Positions 1 through 8,437 of a stretch of DNA of 58,994 nt are shown here, piece by piece. The notes beneath the pieces are model-generated. The model had not been told where the DNA came from. It saw only the letters and a program-made list of their open reading frames with translations, and did not search any database. Source of the DNA: an uncultured Odoribacter sp. (lineage in GTDB: Bacteria > Bacteroidota > Bacteroidia > Bacteroidales > Marinifilaceae); contig CALUKF010000013.1 in the NCBI GenBank assembly GCA_944321145.1, positions 1 through 58,994 on the forward strand, given 5' to 3'. The translations under genes were made by a program, and so were the position numbers. The number at the start of each line of letters is the position of its first letter. The first letter of the stretch is position 1.

Positions 1-28
1 AGCTCCAAATTAAATGTTTCTTGTTCAT
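1..28 (-). CDS. start of next gene of the fimbria-type operon (partial)
   Basis: An ATG on the minus strand at 26-28 opens a frame that reads MNKKHLIWS and runs off the left edge. It follows the DUF5119 gene by about 60 AT-rich bases on the same strand. In related genomes DUF3575 and DUF5119 genes are followed by fimbrillin-type lipoproteins, so this may be the start of one. Only nine codons are visible, so the product is a guess from context. Confidence 0.35.
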
Positions 29-87
29 AAAATTACCAGTTAAAAAATTAGAAAAATAAAATTACTACTCACTTGTTTCTCTTTTCG

Positions 88-1110
88 TTACATGACAATG
101 TCCTCCTCCACCGTCTCCCAGTCGTCCACTTCCGGGTGGAAACCGCTGCCGTTGCCGATGGGTTGCGGCAGTTCCAGCCCGTCGATGACGATGTGTACAT
201 GCCGCCGGTCGGGCGCATTGTCCACCTGTTCCGTGACGTCGAACGTGTAATACCACTTCGAGCCGTCGCTCATCCACACATACAGCAGCAGCTTGTGCGG
301 CTCGTCGTTATCCCCGTGGTGCCCAAAGGTGCCGAACTCCCCGCGGATGATCGACGCGCCGTCCGCGCGCGCCCCGAAAGGCAGCGTCACGTTCTCCTCC
401 GTCAACGCCTCCGCAGCGCAGAACACCGACCCCGCCATCCCCGAAAGCGTCGCGCACATCTGGCTCACATGCCCCAGGTTCTCCACGTTCCGGATTTCGT
501 AGCTGTACGAGCACACTTGCTCGTGGGGCATCAGCGTGAAGCGCATTTCGTCGCTCGTGACGGTCGTCGGCTCCGTCTCCCCGTCGCGCACGAACCAGTA
601 GCCCAGCCCGCTTTGCGTCACCTCAAGGTGCATCGCGTTATCGCCCCACATCATCTCCGGCGTGCTCACCACCGTCTCCCCTTCGCTTTCCTTCGCGCGC
701 GGGGCATAGTTGGCAGTGTTCCCGTAAATCGGCTCCAGCGGGTGGCTTTCGCGCGTATAGCACTCCTGCTGCCAGAACGCTTCCACGTTCCGGAACTGCA
801 CCGTCTCGTAGTCATTGTTATAGTAAAGCACATTGTAGCGCCCCACCGGCAAGTCGATTCGCCCGCCTTTCATCCCTGCCAGGTCATAGCGCAGCGGCTC
901 GCCCGCCTGCTTGCCCTCTTCATCCACGGGATAGAACCACAGGCACATGCCTTCCACCTCCTGCTGCTCCTCGGCTTCCGGCGCATAAGCCCAGTCGAAC
1001 ACCACGTGCACCTCCGCCTTGTGCGGGTGCAGGTAGCACAAATCCTTGTGCTCGCAGCCGGCAACGGCAAACGCTGCCGCCGCCCCCAATGCAACCAGCC
1101 TCCGTTTCAT
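88..1110 (-). CDS. DUF5119 domain lipoprotein
   Basis: A 340-residue protein with a lipoprotein signal (short positive start, hydrophobic run, AVAGC with Cys19). After it comes VHVVFDWAYAP, and the chain looks rich in beta strands. This fits DUF5119, a family known from Bacteroidales next to DUF3575 and Mfa/FimA-type fimbrial genes, where members are thought to be surface-anchored accessory subunits. Its ATG overlaps the stop of the upstream DUF3575 gene by 4 bases, so the two are probably translationally coupled. The exact role is unknown. Confidence 0.75.
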   Translation of the reverse strand: MKRRLVALGAAAAFAVAGCEHKDLCYLHPHKAEVHVVFDWAYAPEAEEQQEVEGMCLWFYPVDEEGKQAGEPLRYDLAGMKGGRIDLPVGRYNVLYYNNDYETVQFRNVEAFWQQECYTRESHPLEPIYGNTANYAPRAKESEGETVVSTPEMMWGDNAMHLEVTQSGLGYWFVRDGETEPTTVTSDEMRFTLMPHEQVCSYSYEIRNVENLGHVSQMCATLSGMAGSVFCAAEALTEENVTLPFGARADGASIIRGEFGTFGHHGDNDEPHKLLLYVWMSDGSKWYYTFDVTEQVDNAPDRRHVHIVIDGLELPQPIGNGSGFHPEVDDWETVEEDIVM

Positions 1111-2318
1111 CGCCTGCCTCCTTTCCCTTGGTTTTCATTCCCGTGCCCGATCAGCCACACCAGCGCAATGCCCGCCTTCGTGGGACCGAACCAACGGCGC
1201 CGCTTCGTCGCCTGCCACACATAGCAATCGTCTATCGGCAAATATTCCTTGTATTCCCCGCCGAGGTAGCCCAGCCCGAGCGAAAAGTCCAGGTTCAGCC
1301 GCCGGGCAATGGGCAGCGCATAGCCATACTCCACGCCCGCATGCCAACTCCACCGGTCTCCCAAGTAGCCCCGTCCCCCCAGCTCGAAGTCATACGTCAC
1401 GATGCCCCCGTACACCCCTGCATGGTGCCCCGTGAGCGGCTTCTCCTTTGCCAGCCTGCCGAAATACTTGCGCACCGCCAGGTCGCCCCCGTAAATGCGC
1501 CAGTAATTGTGCTTGCGGTCGCTCTTCCACCAGGCATACATCCAGTTGCCCGCCACGCTCCAGCCCCTGCCGAGGTAGAACTCAATGCCCCCGTTGGGCA
1601 CCAGCGCAAGGTCGTAGAGCATATTCGTGTGCAGCGACATGTAGAACGGCTTGCGCACGGGCACCTCCGTCTTCACCTCGACATACACCGTGTCGTGCAG
1701 CCACACCGTATCCCGGAGCCACAGCGTGTCGTGCACCACCAACGGCTCCACCGCCCGGTAGCGAAACTCCACCTGCAAACGCCGCAAGGCAGGGAAAAGC
1801 TCCCGGTACATATAGCGGTAAGGTTCGCCGCCACGCAACCGCTGCAATCGTCCCAACGGGTCGAGCGAATCATCGCCCTTCTCCCGGCAAATCTCCTGCA
1901 GCAACGCCAGCGCCTCCGCGCGGAAAGGCACCCCTTCGTCCTGTTCCGCCAGCCGGAGCAGCCCCTCCCAGTCGCGTCCGACAAACTCGCTCGCCGTCAT
2001 CGAATCAGGCAGCGACACATAACGCGCCAGGTAGCCGAACAACGCCCGTGCCCGTTCCTCCGAGATCCGGCGGTTGATGGCAACGCTCCCTTCCGGGGAC
2101 GCCCCGCCCACATACACCAGCCGCTCCAGCCGCAGCGCGGGGTCGCCGCGTTTCTCCCACAACCGCTGCACGATGCCTTCCAGGGCGGCGCGGTTGTCGC
2201 CAAAGGACAGGTCGAGCCGCGCATCCCCCTGCCGGAAATGGATGCGCACCGTGTCGCAGTTCTCCTGCGCCGACGCTATCCCGCAATAAAACAATAACAA
2301 AAACAATACATGCTTCAT
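1107..2318 (-). CDS. DUF3575 outer-membrane protein with OmpA-like N-terminal region
   Basis: A 403-residue exported protein with a signal peptide ending about ASAQ at residue 17. Residues 20-150 resemble an OmpA-like peptidoglycan-associated fold (ERLVYVGGASPEGS, then NRRISEERARALFGYL). A linker of repeated HDTLWLRDTVWLHDTVY follows, and residues 225-395 look like a small beta-barrel with many aromatic residues, as in DUF3575 (LHTNMLYDLALVPNGGIE). The family is typical of Bacteroidales fimbria-type clusters and may anchor or assemble surface filaments. It is first in the visible operon and overlaps the DUF5119 gene. Confidence 0.8.
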   Translation of the reverse strand: MKHVLFLLLFYCGIASAQENCDTVRIHFRQGDARLDLSFGDNRAALEGIVQRLWEKRGDPALRLERLVYVGGASPEGSVAINRRISEERARALFGYLARYVSLPDSMTASEFVGRDWEGLLRLAEQDEGVPFRAEALALLQEICREKGDDSLDPLGRLQRLRGGEPYRYMYRELFPALRRLQVEFRYRAVEPLVVHDTLWLRDTVWLHDTVYVEVKTEVPVRKPFYMSLHTNMLYDLALVPNGGIEFYLGRGWSVAGNWMYAWWKSDRKHNYWRIYGGDLAVRKYFGRLAKEKPLTGHHAGVYGGIVTYDFELGGRGYLGDRWSWHAGVEYGYALPIARRLNLDFSLGLGYLGGEYKEYLPIDDCYVWQATKRRRWFGPTKAGIALVWLIGHGNENQGKGGRR

Positions 2319-2330
2319 ATCGCATCTTTT

Positions 2331-2513
2331 TTATAGTTCCAATCCTTTCCGCCTGCCCGGCAGGCTGTGCCATAATGTAATGTCGTTCCCCGCGCCTTCA
2401 TTGGTGTACGTGTATGTATGTATATGTGTGTATATGTATAAATTGGTATGTTCGCGCAGTCGTGCGACATAGAACGACGCCAAGGCAACGACAATTACAT
2501 TAAATATTTTCAT
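2331..2513 (-). CDS. possible leader ORF, 60 residues
   Basis: An open frame starting MKIFNVIVVALASFYVA, resembling a short signal or membrane segment, ends 12 bases before the DUF3575 start. Its middle (YIYTHIHTYTYT) is encoded by an alternating purine-pyrimidine repeat, so its length would change if the repeat slips. No convincing ribosome site or homolog is recognised. It may be a coupling leader peptide or just open non-coding sequence. Confidence 0.25.
   Translation of the reverse strand: MKIFNVIVVALASFYVARLREHTNLYIYTHIHTYTYTNEGAGNDITLWHSLPGRRKGLEL
2404..2440. repeat. 37-bp strictly alternating purine-pyrimidine tract
   Basis: From 2404 to 2440 every base alternates purine and pyrimidine (GT, AT and AC steps). 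Such tracts can adopt Z-DNA or slip during replication. It lies in the leader of the DUF3575/DUF5119 operon, about 90-120 bases before the DUF3575 start. Confidence 0.8.
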
Positions 2514-2680
2514 CTCTCGCGGCAGCCGCCCGCCCTCTTCGCCGGCGTCCGCCCTGTGTTTACAAAATTTCACACTCGCCTCGCAAAAACCTTGGTTTAA
2601 AATTGGAATTTTTTAAGACAAAAACGAATGAATTGCAAGGTATGCAGAAAAGACTGGTACACAGAAAATTGAAAGGCATA

Positions 2681-2711
2681 AAAAAGAAAAAAGCTGTTCG
2701 CTAAAAACAGC
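2681..2711 (-). terminator. Rho-independent terminator, minus strand
   Basis: On the minus strand GCTGTT (2711-2706), a 7-base loop and AACAGC (2698-2693) form a 6-bp stem, followed at once by TTTTTTCTTTTT. It stands only about 90 bases after the promoter at 2789-2819 and 360 bases before the DUF3575 gene. Confidence 0.65.
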
Positions 2712-2782
2712 CTGAAACTCGTCTCAATTAAATCAACGTTTTTTTCAACACCAAAATCGTTGTGGTTCTTTGTCTTACAAAT
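2681..2782 (-). ncRNA. candidate small RNA or attenuated leader
   Basis: A good Bacteroidota promoter at 2789-2819 would start a transcript near 2782, and a terminator stops it near 2681, giving a transcript of about 100 bases with no credible ORF. It could be a free small RNA or the attenuated leader of the DUF3575/DUF5119 operon. No known RNA family is recognised. Confidence 0.45.
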
Positions 2783-2788
2783 CCGCTG

Positions 2789-2819
2789 CAAAGGTAGGCA
2801 ATCCTGCCAACATAGACAA
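2789..2819 (-). promoter_or_regulatory. Bacteroidota-type promoter
   Basis: On the minus strand TTG (2819-2817), a 20-base spacer and TACCTTTG (2796-2789) match the TTG/TAnnTTTG consensus. Transcription would begin near 2782, heading towards the fimbria-type operon. Confidence 0.65.
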
Positions 2820-3395
2820 GCAAAATTCCAAAAAATCTTCAATAAAATTTTCACTAACCTATAAATCAGCTACATACAAGCACACTTTTTGCCACCTTCC
2901 CCTTCGCTCCTGCCTCGCGAAAATCCCCCTTTCCGCCGCCTCCCGGAAATCTCCCCGTTTCTTGCAGGTTCCCGTTCTTTTCACCGCCCGGTCAAGCCCT
3001 GTTCAGGGGACACTGCCGGTTCTTCCCCGGTTATTCCCCTGTCCTGCAACGGTTGGAACCGGGGCAAGACGGTGCCATCCGCCCGCCTGAAATCCCGCTG
3101 TCCTCCGATGCAACAGGGAGCAGGACGGCATTCCCCGCCTTTTTGACCGCCTGCTTTCCGGGCTTGTTGCCAACCTCTTGCATGTCAAATCACGTCCTGT
3201 TCCCGTGTCACCTTCCATACACCTTTCATGTACCTTTCTTCCTGCGCCCATCCAGACCAAAGTTGAACCTGAATTGAACCTGAGTTGAACCCAAGTTGCT
3301 CCCTGAACAGGGCGTGATTTACCCTACACCCGCATGCCACCAGCCCGGCATGCGCAAAGAAAAATGCCGCAATGAATCAGTAAAGAAAAGAAAAC
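2820..3395. other. gene-free region with 11-bp phased repeats
   Basis: No credible gene is seen. Two stretches repeat with an 11-base period. Around 3021-3042, TCTTCCCCGGT is followed by TATTCCCCTGT (9 of 11 identical). From 3213 to 3300 the units include TTCCATACACC and TTTCATGTACC, then CCAAAGTTGAA, CCTGAATTGAA, CCTGAGTTGAA and CCCAAGTTGCT. Open frames through this part are short, low-complexity and lack family features. Confidence 0.6.
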
Positions 3396-4409
3396 TCAGT
3401 CCCCCGTCCGCAGCCCAATCCACACGGGCAGGTGGTCGCTCGTCCCCCCGATGTAGCGCGGTCCCCGGTAGGTCGGTTTCGGGCGTTTCCCCGTGCTCCG
3501 GTTGCCTTGCTCCAGCAGGAACGGCGCCGCATACACCTGCATCTCCGTCGCCGCCTGCACTGCCGCCTCGCCGTTCAGCATCCCGCCCGACACTAAGATG
3601 TGGTCAAGCGTCTGCCACCGCCCCCGGTAGCAGTAACTCCCGTAGGGTTTCCCCAAGAGGTGGTAGCCCGCATTGTAGAGTTCCCCGCATTCCTTCTCCT
3701 CCGCCCCGTTCGCCGGGCAGAGCAGCCGCTGCGCCTCCGTGTCCGCCTCCCCGTTCAGGTCGCCCATCACCACCACTGCCGCCTCCGGGCATGCCTCGAA
3801 CAGTGAATCCACTTTTGCCCGCACCACTCCCGCTGCCCGCAGCCGCTTCCACTCGCTCTTCCGCTCCCCGCCCACCATCGAGGGGAAATGGCACACGAAG
3901 AAATGTACCGTGTCCTCCGCCAACACGCCCTTCACATACAGCACATCGCGCGTCCGTATCCGCCCGTCCTCCGGGAAAGGCACCCGCAATGCCCGCTCCT
4001 CCGCCACCGCCATGCAGTCCTTCCGGTAGAGCAATGCCACGTCGATGCCCCGCACGTCCGGCGAATCGTAGTGTACAATCCCATACCGCCCTGCCGACAA
4101 TCCCGTTTTCCGCACCAAATCCACCAGCACCCGCCGGTTCTCCACCTCCGCCAGCCCCACCACGGCAGGCAGCGTCCCTCCGCCCACGCCCTCCACGGCA
4201 CGCGCCACGGCACGCAGCTTTGCCACATACCTCCCCCGCGTCCAGCCCTTTTCGCCCCGCGGCAGGAACTCATTGTCCGTCGTATGCGGGTCGTCCGACG
4301 TGTCGAACAGATTCTCCACGTTGTAGAACGCCACGCGCAGCTCTTCCTGCCCCTGCGCCTCGCAGGAACAGCACCACAGCAGCCCGATGCACGCCCACAA
4401 CCGCCACAT
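3396..4409 (-). CDS. endonuclease/exonuclease/phosphatase family protein
   Basis: A 337-residue exported protein; the start MWRLWACIGLLWCCSCEAQG looks like a signal peptide, possibly a lipoprotein signal. The fold signatures are in order: FYNVENLFD near residue 28, LAEVEN near 107, GDLNGE near 217 and SDHLPVWIGL at the C-terminus, giving the Asn, Glu, Asp/Asn and His of the metal-dependent EEP active site. Substrate (nucleic acid, inositol phosphate or lipid) cannot be told. It starts 4 bases after the AhpD-like gene and is probably last in the rseP operon. Confidence 0.85.
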   Translation of the reverse strand: MWRLWACIGLLWCCSCEAQGQEELRVAFYNVENLFDTSDDPHTTDNEFLPRGEKGWTRGRYVAKLRAVARAVEGVGGGTLPAVVGLAEVENRRVLVDLVRKTGLSAGRYGIVHYDSPDVRGIDVALLYRKDCMAVAEERALRVPFPEDGRIRTRDVLYVKGVLAEDTVHFFVCHFPSMVGGERKSEWKRLRAAGVVRAKVDSLFEACPEAAVVVMGDLNGEADTEAQRLLCPANGAEEKECGELYNAGYHLLGKPYGSYCYRGRWQTLDHILVSGGMLNGEAAVQAATEMQVYAAPFLLEQGNRSTGKRPKPTYRGPRYIGGTSDHLPVWIGLRTGD

Positions 4410-4413
4410 GCGC

Positions 4414-4761
4414 CTACTCCCCCTGCAAGCGTTCCCAATACTCCACCGCCCGCCTCAGGTGCGGAATCACAATCGTCCCCCCGACCACGTCCGCCACCGC
4501 AAAGACTTCAAACAGTTCTTCCGTCGTCACTCCCTGCTCGTGGCAGCGTTCGAGGTGGTATTTGATGCAGTCGTCGCACCGCAACACCATGGACGTCGCC
4601 AGCCCCAGCATCTCCTTCACCTTTGCCGGCAACGCCCCGTCCATGTATGTGTTCGTGTCGATATTGAACAGCCGCTTCAGCACCTTGTTGTCCGCTGCCA
4701 ATATTTTCTCATTCATCCGTTCCCGGTATTCCCGGAATTCCTTGACCTTCTCGTCCATCAT
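4414..4761 (-). CDS. carboxymuconolactone decarboxylase (AhpD-like) family protein
   Basis: A 115-residue all-helical protein of the usual family length. RCDDCIKYHLERC holds the CxxC plus downstream His seen in AhpD-type members that reduce peroxiredoxins or other thiol partners. The role here is not fixed by the sequence. Its start overlaps the rseP stop by 4 bases and its stop lies 4 bases from the next gene, which indicates one transcript. Confidence 0.85.
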   Translation of the reverse strand: MMDEKVKEFREYRERMNEKILAADNKVLKRLFNIDTNTYMDGALPAKVKEMLGLATSMVLRCDDCIKYHLERCHEQGVTTEELFEVFAVADVVGGTIVIPHLRRAVEYWERLQGE

Positions 4762-6104
4762 CCGAATATTTTAATGATATCATTCACATTTGCCAATATA
4801 AACAGCCCGAAGATAAACACCATCCCCGCTATCTGGGCATACTCCATAAAGCGGTCGCTCGGCTTCCGCCGCGTCACCACCTCGTAGAGCAGGAACAGCA
4901 CGTGCCCCCCGTCCAATGCCGGGATGGGCAGGATGTTCACCACTGCCAGCATAATGGAAATCAGCGCCGTCAGGCTCCAAAAGTCCTGCCAGTTCCAGTA
5001 GCCGGGGAACACGTTCGCAATGGTCGCAAAGCCTCCCACCGACTTCACCGCCGTGTCACCCGACGAGAACAGCAGCTTCAATTGCTTCACGTATGAGCCC
5101 AGTTGCTCCACTCCCAACCGCACGCCTGCCGGAATCGCCTCCCACAGCGTGTAATCTTTTGTCACCAACTCGAAGGGCATCGGCGGCAGCGACACGTATA
5201 TCCCGAACTTCCCGTCATTCCCCAGCGTGAAGGCATACGTCAGCGTGTCCGTTCCCCGGAGCACCGTCGCCTCGACCCGTTTCCCTTTGTTCGCCTCCAC
5301 GGCGTCTGTGAACTCGTCATAGAAACGGAAGCCCTCGCCGTTCACTGCCAATATTTTGTCGCCTTTCCGCATCCCTGCGTCGTAGGCTGCCGAATAGTCT
5401 GCAAAGTCCCCGATTTCCACGCCCTCCACCGGATACCTCGGCGTCAGCAACGGACTCAGCGTAAAGCTCTTCGACGACATCTCCAACAAATTGTCCACCA
5501 AGTCGGCAGGCACCCGCAGCGTCACTTCCTTGCCGTCGCGCAGCACCTGCATGGTCTGCGGCTTCTCAAGCAGCAACTCCGGCAAAATGTCGTTGAACCG
5601 CTCCAGTTCCCGGTGGTCTAACGCCACAATGATATCCCCCTTCTCCACGCCCATCTCCGTGAACAACGGGTCGCACACCACGCCATACGTCACATTCCGC
5701 GCCGGCAGGTAGGTCTCCCCCCACGCATACAGGATGCCTATATAAATACCAAACGCCACCACCACGTTCATCAGCACGCCCCCCACCATAATCAGCAGCC
5801 GCTGCCATGCCGGCTTCGACCGGAACTCCCACGGCTGCGCCGGCTGGCGCATCTGCTCCGTGTCCATCGACTCGTCAATCATTCCCGCAATCTTCACATA
5901 GCCCCCCAACGGCAACCAGCCCACGCCATACTCCGTCTCCCCCCGCTTCCACTTGAACAACGAGAACCAGGGGTTGAAGAATATATAGAATTTCTCCACC
6001 CGCGTCTTAAACAACTTCGCAAACAGGAAGTGCCCCATCTCGTGGCACACTACCAACAGCGAGAGGCTCAAAATAAACTGTACAATCTTGACAAATATTT
6101 CCAT
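4758..6104 (-). CDS. rseP: RIP metalloprotease RseP (site-2 protease)
   Basis: A 448-residue inner-membrane protease. The zinc motif HEMGH is at residues 21-25 in the first membrane segment. Two periplasmic PDZ-like parts follow (about 115-290, including MGVEKGDIIVALDHRE and AGMRKGDKILAVNGEG). The LDG motif is in PIPALDGGH near residue 390. The enzyme cleaves membrane anchors, for example of anti-sigma factors, which is relevant to the FecR protein encoded 6 kb away, although a link is only inference. The gene follows dxr by 17 bases, an order common in Bacteroidales. Confidence 0.95.
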   Translation of the reverse strand: MEIFVKIVQFILSLSLLVVCHEMGHFLFAKLFKTRVEKFYIFFNPWFSLFKWKRGETEYGVGWLPLGGYVKIAGMIDESMDTEQMRQPAQPWEFRSKPAWQRLLIMVGGVLMNVVVAFGIYIGILYAWGETYLPARNVTYGVVCDPLFTEMGVEKGDIIVALDHRELERFNDILPELLLEKPQTMQVLRDGKEVTLRVPADLVDNLLEMSSKSFTLSPLLTPRYPVEGVEIGDFADYSAAYDAGMRKGDKILAVNGEGFRFYDEFTDAVEANKGKRVEATVLRGTDTLTYAFTLGNDGKFGIYVSLPPMPFELVTKDYTLWEAIPAGVRLGVEQLGSYVKQLKLLFSSGDTAVKSVGGFATIANVFPGYWNWQDFWSLTALISIMLAVVNILPIPALDGGHVLFLLYEVVTRRKPSDRFMEYAQIAGMVFIFGLFILANVNDIIKIFG

Positions 6105-6121
6105 AATCTCCGTTTTTCCCT

Positions 6122-7285
6122 TTAACCATTCAACCGACCCAACTCTTCCTCCGCCACGCGCCGCGCCGCGCCGTCAATCTCCAGCAATGCCTCCAACGAC
6201 GGCTGCCCCACGAACTCCACCCGCTCCAGCGTCCGCTCCACCACCTCCGGCATGCCCAGGAACGTGCACCGCCCTTCCAGGAAGGCTGCCACCGCCACCT
6301 CGTTCGCCGCATTCAGCACGCAAGGCGCATTGCCGCCCCGCCGCATCGCCTCGTAAGCCAAATCCAGGTTGCGGAACGTCTGCCGGTCAGGCTCCTCGAA
6401 CGTCAGTTCATGCAACTGCCGCCAGTCCAGCCGCCCCCAATCCGCCTCCCACCGCCACGGATACGACAACGCATACTGTATCGGCAGCCGCATGTCCGGC
6501 ACCCCAAGCTGCGCCTTCACGCACCCGTCCTCGAACTGCACCATCGAGTGAACCACCGACTGCGGGTGCACCACCACCTCCACTTCCTCCGGCTTCATCC
6601 CGAAGAGCCAGCACGCCTCCATCACCTCGAACCCCTTGTTCATCATGGACGCCGAATCCACCGTCACCTTTGCCCCCATCCGCCAATTCGGGTGCCGCAA
6701 CGCATCCGCCGCCGTCACACCCCGCAACTCCTCGCGCGTCCGTCCCCGGAAGGGACCGCCCGACGCCGTCAGAATCAGCTTTTCCGCGCGGTTCGTCCCC
6801 TCGCCCACCAGGCATTGGAATATGGCAGAATGCTCCGAATCCACCGGCACGATTGCCGTGCGGTGCTCCTCCGCAAGGCGGGTAATCAGTTCCCCCGCTA
6901 CCACCAGCGTCTCCTTGTTCGCCAAGGCGACCGTTTTCCCTGCCCGGATGGCTGCCACCGTCGGCTCCAGCCCGCTAAATCCCACCATCGCCGCCACCAC
7001 CACGTCCACCGACCGCTGCGCCGCCACCTGCTTCACAGCCTCCGTCCCCGCATACACCTTCACGTCCGTCCCCTCCAATGCCTCCCGGAGCGGCGCATAA
7101 AAAGCCTCGTCGGCAATCACCACACAGTCCGGCTCAAACTCCCGCGCCTGCGCCGCCAGCAATTCCCAATTCCGGTGTGCCACCAGCGCCCTCACCTCCA
7201 ATTCCTCCCGGTGCGCCGCCGCCACCTGCAAAGTCTGGGTCCCTATCGACCCCGTCGAACCTAATATTGCTATATTCTTTCTCAT
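6122..7285 (-). CDS. dxr: 1-deoxy-D-xylulose-5-phosphate reductoisomerase
   Basis: A 387-residue cytosolic enzyme of the MEP isoprenoid pathway that converts DXP to MEP with NADPH. The NADPH site GSTGSIG is at residues 9-15. Catalytic-region motifs include VPVDSEHSAIFQ, LTASGGPFR, MNKGFEVMEACWLF and VVHPQSVVHSMVQFEDG. Length is normal. It begins 2 bases after the M23 gene and is followed by rseP. Confidence 0.96.
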   Translation of the reverse strand: MRKNIAILGSTGSIGTQTLQVAAAHREELEVRALVAHRNWELLAAQAREFEPDCVVIADEAFYAPLREALEGTDVKVYAGTEAVKQVAAQRSVDVVVAAMVGFSGLEPTVAAIRAGKTVALANKETLVVAGELITRLAEEHRTAIVPVDSEHSAIFQCLVGEGTNRAEKLILTASGGPFRGRTREELRGVTAADALRHPNWRMGAKVTVDSASMMNKGFEVMEACWLFGMKPEEVEVVVHPQSVVHSMVQFEDGCVKAQLGVPDMRLPIQYALSYPWRWEADWGRLDWRQLHELTFEEPDRQTFRNLDLAYEAMRRGGNAPCVLNAANEVAVAAFLEGRCTFLGMPEVVERTLERVEFVGQPSLEALLEIDGAARRVAEEELGRLNG

Positions 7286-7286
7286 T

Positions 7287-8150
7287 CTAATTGAATTGTA
7301 TAAAATCCTCCGCGTTCAAAGGCGTTCCCGCCCGCCACAATTCGAAATGCAAATGCGGCCCCGTCGTCTCCTCCCCCGTGTTCCCCACAATCGCAATCGC
7401 CTCGCCGCCCCGCACGTAATCCCCCTGCCGCTTCAGCAGCGTCGAATTGTGCTTATACACCGTCAGCAAATCCCGCCCGTGCTGCACCGCAATGACATAT
7501 CCCGTTTTCACCGTCCAATCCGTGAACACCACCACCCCGTCCATTGCCGCGGCTACCCGCGCCTCCGCCTTCGCCACGATGTCCGTCCCATAGTGCCGCA
7601 CCCGCTCGTTGAACCCCTGCGTCACCAGCCCCTCCACCGGCGGGAAGAAGTGCAGCAAGTCCTCGTCCGCCACGTGCCGCAGCGTAAATCCCAGGTTGAA
7701 GCGTTCCCGCTCCTCCATCGTGTTCCGGAAAACTTCCTCGCTCTCGCTCAGCGCAAACTCCAGCGAATCGTACTTCCCTTCCCCCTCCTGCATCTCCCGC
7801 GCCGACAACGCCGACGTGTCCTGCCCGCTCAACACCACCCGCAGCATCTCCATATACCGGTCGCGCTTCAACACCTCCGCCTCCAGCGAGTCCACACGCA
7901 ATGCGTTCGCCGTAATCATCCGCCGCATCTGCCCGTCCGGATAGCCTGGAATAAACTCCCGCAGCCCCGTATAGGCAATCAGCAGCGTCGTCAGTCCCAC
8001 CAGCACCACCGTCCCCGCGCTCAATGCCAACAGCACATGGAACCGCGACAGCCGGAACCTCATCACCTCCGCCAGCGTATCCTCGTTGACAATTGCCAAC
8101 TTATACTTATACCTTAAGCGTTGCCACTTCTTTGCTATCTTCTTCGCCAT
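7287..8150 (-). CDS. M23 family metallopeptidase (LytM-type)
   Basis: A 287-residue protein with one N-terminal membrane segment (FHVLLALSAGTVVLVGLTTL), a likely coiled region near residues 70-140 (VDSLEAEVLKRDRYMEML) and a C-terminal LytM domain. Zinc ligands are visible in HYGTDIVA and in GPHLHFEL (HxH). It probably cuts peptidoglycan cross-links in the periplasm. I chose the start MAKKIAKKW at 8150; an ATG 21 bases upstream is possible. It leads the M23-dxr-rseP-AhpD-EEP run. Confidence 0.9.
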   Translation of the reverse strand: MAKKIAKKWQRLRYKYKLAIVNEDTLAEVMRFRLSRFHVLLALSAGTVVLVGLTTLLIAYTGLREFIPGYPDGQMRRMITANALRVDSLEAEVLKRDRYMEMLRVVLSGQDTSALSAREMQEGEGKYDSLEFALSESEEVFRNTMEERERFNLGFTLRHVADEDLLHFFPPVEGLVTQGFNERVRHYGTDIVAKAEARVAAAMDGVVVFTDWTVKTGYVIAVQHGRDLLTVYKHNSTLLKRQGDYVRGGEAIAIVGNTGEETTGPHLHFELWRAGTPLNAEDFIQFN

Positions 8151-8402
8151 GACACATAATTTAGCCCCCAAAAATACAACAAAAAACGATTCCCGCCTAA
8201 TCTTTTCGCCCCCGATTCGCCAACGCCGCCCAAAAACACCCGCCCTCCCCTCCTACCGCAAAACCCTCCTCCCCATGAAGAAAAGGGCGGCGGATGTTAA
8301 AAAACTCTCAAACGATTGTCCAAGGGCAAAGGGATTCAAGCGGAGGTCTATTAAAATCGAGTTAAACAGCACATTTTAGTTACGGATTTAAAGATAATCG
8401 CC

Positions 8403-8410
8403 TACTTTTG
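8403..8410 (+). promoter_or_regulatory. -7 element of the first M16 peptidase gene
   Basis: TACTTTTG matches TAnnTTTG. The -33 region is weak. Transcription would start near 8417, about 20 bases before the ATG, so the first M16 gene appears to have its own promoter. Confidence 0.55.
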
Positions 8411-8437
8411 CTTCAAAGACATTAAAAACGAAATAGT

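Noticed and set aside
2597-2854. 85-codon AT-rich frame on minus
   Set aside because: It runs across a consensus promoter and a terminator stem; its Phe-rich composition reflects T-runs.
3296-4774. 492-codon open frame on plus, rich in Pro, Ser and Arg
   Set aside because: It is the shadow of the minus-strand endonuclease/phosphatase and AhpD-like genes; composition is low-complexity and no domain is visible.
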